From Chrysaora quinquecirrha (taxonomy: Eukaryota > Cnidaria > Scyphozoa > Semaeostomeae > Pelagiidae), in NCBI GenBank assembly GCA_014526335.1, contig JACTAT010000341.1, positions 1 to 64,000 of the forward strand: a DNA stretch of 64,000 nt, given 5' to 3'. Positions 56,240-64,000 of this stretch are shown one piece after another (the stretch's first letter is position 1; every line of letters begins with the position of its first letter). The notes beneath the pieces were generated by a model that saw only the letters and a program-made list of their open reading frames with translations, was not told the origin of the DNA and made no database searches. Both the position numbers and the translations under genes were made by a program.

Positions 56240-57460
56240 ACACCTATGTCGATAAGTTGTAGACAAAGGCATAGGGGAAGGCATAGGAACAAGTGTAGGT
56301 GTAGATGAAGGCACAGGTGTAGGTTAAGGCACAGGTATAGGTATAGGCAAAGACATAGGCGAAGGCATAGGCATAGGCACAGGTGTAGATCTAGATTTAG
56401 GCATTGGTGTAGGCGAAGGCATAGGCACAGGTGTAGACGAAGGCAAAGGCATAGGCGAAGGCACAGGAACAGGTGTATGTGTAGGTGAAGGCATAGGTCT
56501 AGGCTAAAGCATAGGTATAGGTGTAGGCATCGGCGAAGGCATAGACACAGGCACCAGCGTAGGTGTAGATGTAGCAAAGGCATAGGCACAGGTGTAGGTG
56601 TAGATGAAGGCATAGGTCTAGGCAAAGGAATCGCTACAGGTGTAGACGAAGGCAAAGGCATAGGCAAAGCCATAGGCACAGGTGTAGGTGTAGATGTAAG
56701 CATTGGTGTAGGCGAAGGCATAGGCACAAGTGTAGACGAAGGCAAAGGCATAGACAAAGGCATAGGAAAAGGTGTATGTGTAGATGAAGGCATTGTTGTA
56801 GCCGAAGGCATAGGCACAGGTGTAGATGAAGGCAAAGGCATAGGCGAAGACATAGGAACAAGTGTAGGTGTAGGTGAAGGCATAGGCCTAGGCTAAGGCA
56901 TAGGTATAGGTGTAGGCATCGGCGAAGGCATAGGCACAGGCACCGGCGTAGGTGTAGATGTAGCAAAGGCATAGGCGAAGGCATAGGCACAGGTGTAGGT
57001 GTAGATGAAGGCATAGGTGTAGGCGAAGGCATCGCTACAGGTGTAGACGAAGGCAAAGGCATAGGCAAAGCCATAGGCACATGTGTAGGTGTAGATGTAG
57101 GCATTGGTGTAGGCGAAGGCATAGGCACAGGTGTAGACGAAGGCAAAGGCATAGGCGAAGGCACAGGAACAGGTGTATGTGTAGGTGAAGGCATAGGTCT
57201 AGGCTAAGGCATAGGCACAGGCACAGGTGTAGATGAAGGCAAAGGCATAGGCAAAGCCATAGGCACAGGTGTAGGTGTAGATGTAGGCATTGGTGTAGGC
57301 GAAGGCATAGGCACAGGTGTAGACGAAGGCAAAGGCATTGGCGAAGGCACAGGAACAGGTGTATGTGTATAGATGGAGGCATTGTTGTAGGCCAAGGCAT
57401 AGGCACAGGCGAAGGTGTAGATGAAGGCATAGAAGTAGGCGAAGGCATAGGCACGGATAT
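56240..57460 (+). repeat. 1.2-kb GGNNNA hexamer minisatellite
   Basis: Runs of GGCATA, GGCACA, GGTGTA, GACGAA, GGCAAA in strict 6-bp register with higher-order repeats of roughly 300 bp (e.g. 56,620-56,760 resembles 57,030-57,170). The minus strand stays open in more than one frame (Pro/Met/Ser/Thr or Leu/Cys repeats) because of the repeat, not because of a gene. Confidence 0.9.
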
Positions 57461-58250
57461 TGCTAGTTTGGAAACCAGGCTTGGTGGTGGATTGGTGGAG
57501 AGGAATTCAAATACTACGGTTCACCCGAGACACAGAAAAATCCGTTCACTTTCGTGCTAAAGTACGAAGTGTGCCACTTTTTATCAGTCTTAATAGGCAT
57601 AATACAGAGATTTATACAAGATTACAATAACAGTAATCGATAAGCTATTTGAATTGACTTTTGCGAAGAATTTTGATTACGTTTTTAGAGCTTCAAGGTG
57701 AGAGACGCAGTTCGCAAGTTGTTACGTTGACAAATGTATAACTTTGTAAGTGCGGCTTTGTGGGATGAGTTCTCCAATAATAGCAGAGACGAGCACTGAA
57801 TGATAATAATAAAAAAACGTAAGAAAAAGGCTAAATAGGATTTATAGGGTAAGTTCGCAGATACAGATATTTCTGGCTTGTGGCTCCTATTCTGGCACAA
57901 ATTTTGTTGCCGAAATATTGAACTAAAACTGAATCGGTCGATTGGCTTCGCTAAGATTCGCTCCAGTTCATTTCAGAAAAATCGCAAGTAGCTGGCAAGT
58001 GGCTGCGCAATTTCTTCTTGTCTTTCGCCAATCTTGTCGACTGAAATGGTCATACCTATTGATGATATGGAGTTTCGTCTATGCAATGAAACTCAACCCT
58101 CAATGGCAGTTCCCCTCTTTCTTTTAGCATTCTTCCTAACCAAGTGACCACGTATCAAACTGCGCCTGTTCAACTTTTGTAAGCAGTGCCCCTATTTTTG
58201 GTATATGATTACCTTGAGATCCACTTTTTAGTGCTTAGATCTATCTAGCT
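57461..58250. other. unassigned interior of the foldback element
   Basis: No coding motif or repeat that can be supported on either strand. Confidence 0.35.
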
Positions 58251-59350
58251 CGATCATATTACCATTCTCAGAGAAAGTAAGCAGAAAATGTTTTATCTTT
58301 TGCATCTTTTTCAACATTCATAGTAGTTCGAACCCTAGCTGCATCGCAATTGAAATTACGAGCATTCTTCATAATTTAAGATTTGAAATGACAAAATTAG
58401 CGACGTGACCGAGAACATGATGCTTTTATCCTAAAAGTAACACTGAACACATCAAAAGAAAGATTTATGCACGAAACGGTTAAGACTCAAGGTATCAGTT
58501 TTGCGTTTTGATGACGTCACACAATTTCGAATCGTAATAACTTCTGAGCTGGAAACCCTATAGAGGGCTACACCCAGTACCCATGTCTAACGATAACTTT
58601 GGGGAATTTCGTTGAATGGATCTGTTGTTCGTTGTATTAAGCATACCAAATATGTAACTTTGCTAATTTTCAGTGCTGTATTGTAAATAGTTTCCGAGTT
58701 ATAGAGGAAAAATGTTTTGGGGCTGGGGTCAAGTACCCCAATCTAAAAATAGCTTTGGGGAATTTTTTGAATGGATCTGTTGTTCGTTGTATTAAGCATA
58801 CCAAATATGTAACTGTACTCATCTTCAGTTGCGTATCGGAAATAGTTTGCAAGTTATAGAAAATAATACTTTTGGGGCTGGGGTCAAGTACCCCAGTCTA
58901 AAAATAGCTTTCGGGGGAATTTTTTTGAATGGATCTGCTTTTCGTTGTATTAAGCATACCAAATATGTAACTGTACTCATTTTCCGCTATGTATCGGAAA
59001 TAGTTTGCAAGTTATTGAAAAAAATATTTTTGGGGCTGGGGTCAAGTACCCCAGTCTTAAAATAGTTTTCGGGGGAAATTTTTTGAATGGATCTGTTTTT
59101 CGTTGTATTAAGCATATTAAAATATGTAACTGTACTCATTTTCAGTTCTGTATCGTTAATAGTTTCCGAGTTATAGAAAAAAAGTTTTTGGGGATTGGGG
59201 TCAAGTACCCCAGTCTAAAAATAGCTTTCGGGGGCATTTTCTGAGTTGGGTCTGTTTCTAATTTTGTTTGGCGCATCAAACTCTGTACTTGTGCCAAATT
59301 TCATGCTTGTATCATAAAGTGCACAATTTGACTCCTAAGCGATTGCACTA

Positions 59351-59536
59351 CTGCATCTGTATTTGGGATTGAAAAAACAGCAGAGTACTGGCCATCGGAC
59401 GTTGTGTGTGGATAGCTAATAAAGATTCTAAATTTTCGTATTGCAAGTCTTCAGAATCATAATGATTCTCTACATTGAATTCAGGATTTTGATCAAAAAA
59501 ACGACGATTTACGAACTTTCTAAAATTTTCCATCAT
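59351..59536 (-). pseudogene. Harbinger MYB/SANT-like protein, N-terminal exon part
   Basis: ATG at 59,536 opens MMENFRKFVNRRFFDQNPEF, acidic residues follow, ending SQIQMQ at the CTG duplication. With the foldback element removed the next codons (RPPTFQNYMDTFGE at 55,257) continue in the same frame, showing that this was one gene before the insertion. Confidence 0.65.
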
Positions 59537-59624
59537 ACTTTTCCCTACAAAACCGCCAGAATGTGTTTTTTTACAGCGCACGCATTAGATATCTAATAAA
59601 AAATGTCATCAAGTATTAAGAAAA

Positions 59625-60935
59625 TTAGGTGTCATTGCCGCATGCAGTTGGGCAGATTTCTCGATTGGGCACATTCCAGCCTTTGCACCCAGCTGGGAAA
59701 AATTGAGCAAAGTTTAACTGTACATGTCCTCTCAGGCACCTTCCTGTACATTTTGAATTTGCAATAAAACATTGTTTATAACAAGGCTGTCCATGCAGGA
59801 AAAGGATGTCTTGTTGTTTTGCCACAACAACATCTTTTAGATTTCACTAGAAGTAGAAGAAACATATAGAAATATATTGCTTGTGTTGATATGGACAGCT
59901 GAACTAATAGCTTATTTGTAAACAAAATATATGGAAATGTTTATTCTTATTTTGGACTACTGTTCTTGATCCAGTTCAGCGTGCTCCTTGCAGAAAAAGT
60001 TTGGAATAAGGCAATATTTCCAAACATATAAGGACTACTCTAGCATGTCTGTCTCCAACTACCACCCATACCTTTAGCCCCAAGATTTTTAAGAAAGACA
60101 AATTTCATCATCATTGTTATCAGGGAGGAGGGGGTCCATAGATTTTGGTATAAAAATGGTGTTGGTTTGTAGGATTTGGGTGTTTTGGAATTAAGGAACA
60201 GGTAGATTTTCATGCTGATGGTCAAGGAATGGTCTCCATTTTCCGGATGTTTATGTTTAGAGCATGGATCTTACAAAATTAATAAAGTGCATCACTGGGG
60301 ATAGATGATTCAAAAAGCATAAAGCCAGCTCCAACCTGTGTTGTCTATCATTGTAATATGATAAACTGTTACAGCATACTTACATAGTTTCCCTTCTTCG
60401 TTTTCCAAAGTAGATTTCAATGCTGTGACATCAATTTTGGCATCATTATGTCCTGCTGTATAAGCAATAAAGATAGGTGTGTGTAATTGCGCCTTGGATG
60501 GCAGAAACCGAACTATAGGCATGGCAGCTGATGACAATGACACAAATACTGGATGTGAAGAATATTGATACAGACTTTTATGAAGAGGTTGCCAATGTTG
60601 TTAGCCCCCGTATCCCTGATTCCCTGTATTCTTCTAGAGAATCAGCAGACAAATCATATGGCAACAAGAATGGACCATAGCTGGAGTCTGACTGCAATTT
60701 GTCGACAGACAACTGCCTTAGTATATGAGTATCATAATTTTCATTCAGTAATGATGACCCAAACTGCTTCAGAGCTCTTATATAATAGATTCATTGAAAC
60801 TGGCTTCATTGCTAAGCTTCATAAGCTGACGTGCAATAGAGTTAAATGCACAGTTACCTTCAGGCTCTACAGTGGCTATGCGGAGGCCAGACAAAGCAAG
60901 ATTCCTTTTCAGGCATGATATGTCTTGGTCCTGTT
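59625..60935 (-). pseudogene. OTU-like protease relic followed by Cys-rich segment
   Basis: Leftward fragments: LRIATVEPEGNCAFNSIARQ near 60,880 (resembles the OTU catalytic DGNCLF motif, Asp changed to Glu-Gly context), LPYDLSADSLEEYRESGIRG near 60,640, then TPIFIAYTAGHNDAKID near 60,450 (resembles the OTU catalytic-His end PIFIAY...GHYDA). A strong donor GTAAGTATG follows at 60,383. After an acceptor CTTCTAG, an exon from 59,846 begins KSKRCCCGK and continues, in another frame, as a Cys-rich segment (CYKQCFIANSKCTGRC). Stops and shifts throughout. OTU assignment is from motif resemblance only. Confidence 0.4.
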
Positions 60936-62080
60936 TGTGCTATTCCATTATGTCGTATGCATTATGGCAATGTAGCATGTTTAGATTTTCGATGCACCTA
61001 AAGGGGACTTTAGGCATCAAATCTCTTCTGTGACTTGAGCCTGAAAGAAAATTGAAATTAAAGGGCTCTGTTCTCGATCATAGAGAGACAGAGATGATGA
61101 ATGTTTGATGGTGTGTGTTGGAATTTCGACATCAGATTGTTTTGGGTAATCAAAAGAATGTTCCCCCTGTGGCTTTTGTTTTTCTAAAATTCTTTTGCAA
61201 TAGAACAATGCGTTACGTCATCTGAAAACTGTACAGCTTTTTGTAGCCCCCCCACCATAAACAATTTTCTACAAATAACTATGTTTCTTTCAGACTAAGA
61301 ATTGCCATTTAATATCAAACAACTGTACATATATTTGTTACATGTACTGAGCATGAAAAGCAGTGTTTTATTGCCGCAAATATTTCTTAATTCACGAATG
61401 TTTGCCAGAAACAGCACCAAAGCAGTAAAATAGTATGACTAACAAAATCAATTTAAAAAAGACTGAGCTAGCCTTCGGCAATTGTTTCTGTGCCAGTCCG
61501 TAGATTTATGTCTAAAAAATTTGTATCATGACATGTAGTGCTTTCTACTACATCTATTTCCATTATTTTCTAATGAACAAGTGAAGCTTTTTTGACAAAT
61601 AATGTTGAACTTGAAACTGTTTACTGTCAAGATTTGTATCGCAATTCGCATTCAGCAGATTCAACTTTATTCAATTATTTTTATTGTCTTAGAGAATACG
61701 CATTGTGAGGTATATTGAAATTCCATAGTCATTAACTTGGGGTGCATTTTCCTTTGAAGTAAACAGTACACTGACATTAGTGACCCTTCATGGATGCTTC
61801 ATTGAAGCTCTGTTTGGAAATTAATTCTTAATGAAGGCATTGGAAACAAAAAATCGTTCATATCATCGCATCATATAACTAGGTTATGGTGAATCAGGCA
61901 TCATACATATTATATTTATTTCATTCACTTTGTATCCATTCATTTATACTTTGATTTATACATATTCACGAAAAGATTATAGCTCTAGTTACGGCTTCAT
62001 ATAAAACAATTGAATTTAAGCTGGCAATGAGATATTATTATGTAAAATTAATCATGGCATTGTTCTGTTATTATAAGTAC
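60936..62080. other. no supported feature
   Basis: AT-rich DNA. A 63-codon run at 61,017-61,208 was rejected. Confidence 0.3.
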
Positions 62081-63120
62081 TTAGTATTTTGTACGGCAAC
62101 CTTTGTTTGTACTGATAAGTTGCAGTTGTTTTGGCATTGTCTCTATGGTTCTATCAATTGCCGACACATCAAAATTATGCATATGATTAAATACACGGTG
62201 TCTAAAATCTTCAAATGTCTCTTTCTCTATCTTCTTAAGTAAAGCCTCCTTTCTTACCTCTATTCTAATGTTGTTGAAAACATTCTCTATTTGGTTTATG
62301 TCAGGTGACCTTGCTGGGATTTGAAAGAAATCCATATTGCATTCTTCAATGGCATTTAACGTGGCATTGCTGGTCTGCGACGGGTCATTGTCCATCACAA
62401 AAGTCAGTTTTGTCCTCCCTTTCAGCTGGGAAATTTCCATCACTTTCTTAGCCAGTGCATGTTGAATGAATTCATTCATTTCACGAAATTCATTCAACTG
62501 CCGCCAAAATGAGTAAACGTTTTCCTCCCAGCAGATCTTTGCATCCTTTCGTCGTGAATGTTAATCCTTCGTTTTTCTGCCACAAAAGTCTTCCTTTAGG
62601 TGTTAAGGCTTTTTTGTGTGGATTTGTCCTAAATATAAATGACACGCCATCTAAATACAAGAGAGCATCATCCGTCCAAAATGACACATTGCATGTCTTC
62701 AGATATTGTTTAGCGAATTGTTGCCTCTTTTTTCTGTCCTCTTTGGAAAGCATACCCTTTCTCCTTGGGGTCAGTTTATAATAGTTTGCATCATTCAATG
62801 CTCCTGCCTTTTTCCTGTAACTAACATGGTTGATCTGCACCTCTTTTGCTACTTCCAGCACAGTTACATTAGGATTCAAGTTTCGCATACTGCAAAATGT
62901 TCTCAGAAATTCATCAATCTCTCTCGGTGAATGAATGCAGCCAACCCGTCTTCTTCCTATGCTCCTTCATTTTGGTAATATCCTCATTACATATTCTTAG
63001 CACACTTGATATAGACACTTTGCATAATTTGCTTATTTTCCTGAAGGGCAGTTTGCCACTTGTTCTTAGATAGAATATGTAAGCTCTCTTCTTAGCATTT
63101 ATTTTCCCTTTGAAAACCAT
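62081..63120 (-). pseudogene. Tc1/mariner-type DD34E transposase, two frameshifts
   Basis: Leftward: N-terminal helix-turn-helix (MVFKGKINAKKRAYIFYLRT, FRKISKLCKVSISSVLRIC) 63,120-62,914; middle part 62,888-62,490 (MLSKEDRKKRQQFAKQYLKT, VSFWTDDALLYLDGVSFIFR, first catalytic Asp); C-terminal part 62,497-62,081 (LTFVMDNDPSQTSNATLN, second Asp; ARSPDINQIENVFNNIR, Glu). Asp-to-Glu spacing is 34 residues, the Tc1 pattern. Frames change near 62,900 and 62,493, the latter with an 8-bp overlap. About 340 residues in total, normal for the family. Terminal inverted repeats were not found with confidence. Confidence 0.75.
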
Positions 63121-63129
63121 GCCTGTTTA

Positions 63130-63620
63130 TTGTTGTTGCCTTCTTGTTGACTAAAGAACTGCAAGTCCAGCTTATCACTATATGTCAAAATAGTAGCACG
63201 TTACACGAAAAACAAGTAATTCCTTATATGGATAATGGTGAAAGAATTAATACGCTTGTTCTTACAGCGGATATCAGTAGCCTCGTTTTCATGTTGCGTA
63301 CTCGTTCTCAAATCAGCTGTATTTCTTATTTTTTAATTAAGTTACCACACTGGTATTTGTGCAGTATGTTGAAAACACACGCTAGAATACTGCATGAAAT
63401 TGGAATACATTCAAAAACATCAAGTTGACTGTTTTATCTAGCTTTTATAACAAGAAAACCAGAGAGCACTATATAAATGGGACCATTGGCTAATTATGAC
63501 ATCACCCATATAACCAACAGTCTCAAAAATGTAACCAGTGAATTCAGGACCCCAAAAACTCTACTATAGCGCCAATCTATGTGCGCAAATCACGTAATGT
63601 AGAAGAAAATGAAAAGAAAG
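63130..63620. other. no supported feature
   Basis: A 94-codon run at 63,144-63,428 has no motif; nothing else was seen. Confidence 0.3.
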
Positions 63621-63891
63621 TAGTTGCCAAAAGTGTTGGAACGCCTGCGCTGAAATTGAATTCGGCTGTCTGCTATCGCCTCACCTCCCCCCCTCCTCCC
63701 CCTCAAAAAATGTTGTGTGGGGATGTAATATCCTGTCAATTCTAGTTGTGCACGACTGCTAACAGAATCTTCAATAGTTTCAACAATGTTTGAGGGGGAG
63801 AGGAGGTTTTTCTCTTCAATATGCCAAGTTGAAGAAAAAAAATCTGTGATTAGTACAATAAATCTAGGGTGTTCCAACTAAATTTGGCAGT
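63621..63891. mobile_element. possible 270-bp MITE
   Basis: GTTGCCAAAAGTGTTGGAAC near the left and GTTCCAACTAAATTTGGCAG near the right are imperfect inverted repeats. TA precedes the left end, but a clean TA duplication on the right is not visible. A poly-C/CT stretch lies at 63,683-63,705. Confidence 0.35.
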
Positions 63892-64000
63892 CATTGTGGC
63901 TCTAAACCTGCTAAGATTTATGGGCTCCCTAGGATGCATGAGACTCATGTTCGCAACCATCTGCCTCCTTCTCACCAAATTCTATAGGAAATTATCACTA

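Larger units (their letters stand above)
55261..59350. mobile_element. 4.09-kb foldback transposon with CTG target duplication
   Basis: Ends TAGTGGGTTCGC and ...GCGATTGCACTA; CTG on both sides (55,258-55,260; 59,351-59,353). Inverted arms: 55,290-55,600 against 58,680-59,335 (tandem blocks with CTGGGGTCAAGTACCCC and AAAATAGCTTT, one to two copies left, four right) and 55,860-56,160 against 58,250-58,540 (with AAACGGTTAAGACTCAA). The centre holds a hexamer minisatellite and about 800 bp of unassigned DNA. No transposase recognised. A 3-bp CWG duplication is seen with PIF/Harbinger, so mobilisation by that system is possible but unproven. Confidence 0.7.
40473..59536 (+). mobile_element. Harbinger element with nested insertions (copy 2)
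   Basis: Transposase in two pieces (40,703-41,459 and 53,656-54,068, +) and an opposing MYB/SANT-like gene in two pieces (55,260-54,301 and 59,536-59,351, -). Two divergent or convergent genes, DDE_4 nuclease and MYB-like protein, are the hallmark of PIF/Harbinger. Removing the insertions leaves about 2.8 kb. Terminal inverted repeats could not be fixed; the left boundary is shared with copy 1 at 25,240. Confidence 0.65.

Noticed and set aside
56197..57454. Long minus-strand proline/leucine-rich ORFs
   Set aside because: They follow from a hexamer repeat being open in several frames; no start context, no non-repeat sequence and no splice signals.

Overview
The window reads as repeat-rich, AT-rich nuclear DNA of an invertebrate animal. 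It holds spliced transposon genes with canonical GT-AG introns, piggyBac, Harbinger, Tc1/mariner, hAT-like and Penelope-like elements, LINE relics, foldback elements and a degenerate TTAGGG-like array. No conserved host housekeeping gene, tRNA or rRNA was recognised. A cnidarian or other marine invertebrate is my best guess; this is an inference from the repertoire, not proven by any single gene.

Layout. 1-3,400: decayed fragment of a large element with a basic protein gene, a Fic-motif relic, a three-exon RING-H2 gene and a divergent promoter. 3,408-6,893 and 12,440-20,148: two copies of a 3.49-kb composite repeat (exonuclease-like exon plus zf-TTF/DUF4371 hAT-type exon). The second copy is split by a GC-rich hAT-type MITE and a 3.56-kb TTAA-flanked transposon. 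6,894-12,439: relics (coiled-coil gene, LINE endonuclease, Penelope-like RT/GIY-YIG). 20.1-25.2 kb: LINE ORF1 relic, a minisatellite and otherwise featureless DNA. 25.2-40.5 kb: truncated Harbinger copy, then a head-to-tail array of 4,534-bp Penelope-like units (A, B, partial C); unit A carries a nearly intact piggyBac. 40.5-59.5 kb: a second Harbinger element broken into pieces by a Penelope-like array, a giant palindromic element and a 4.09-kb foldback element. 59.6-64 kb: an OTU-like/Cys-rich relic, a DD34E Tc1-type transposase and a possible MITE.

The most remarkable object is 42,873-50,457. It is a 7,585-bp near-perfect palindrome with termini AGTAG...CTACT and a 6-bp duplication TATAAT; the empty site survives at 53,141-53,146 in a neighbouring Penelope copy. 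Each 2.2-kb arm carries a C2H2/acidic protein gene, a Cys-rich protein gene with an intron in its 5' leader, and a dense array of heat-shock elements in exact 10-bp register. The centre is 3.2 kb of a GATC-containing decamer repeat whose strand flips at about 46.9 kb. Six-base duplication and AG...CT ends fit a non-autonomous Polinton/Maverick-type element. Its promoter/leader/intron is homologous to the divergent promoter of the RING/Fic segment at the left edge, so that segment is probably a relic of the parent family.

The nesting order can be read directly: Harbinger first, then the Penelope-like array (about 12-bp duplication in the Harbinger transposase gene), then the palindromic element inside that array. 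Independently, the foldback element split the Harbinger MYB-like gene (duplication CTG) in a way that rejoins in frame when it is removed.
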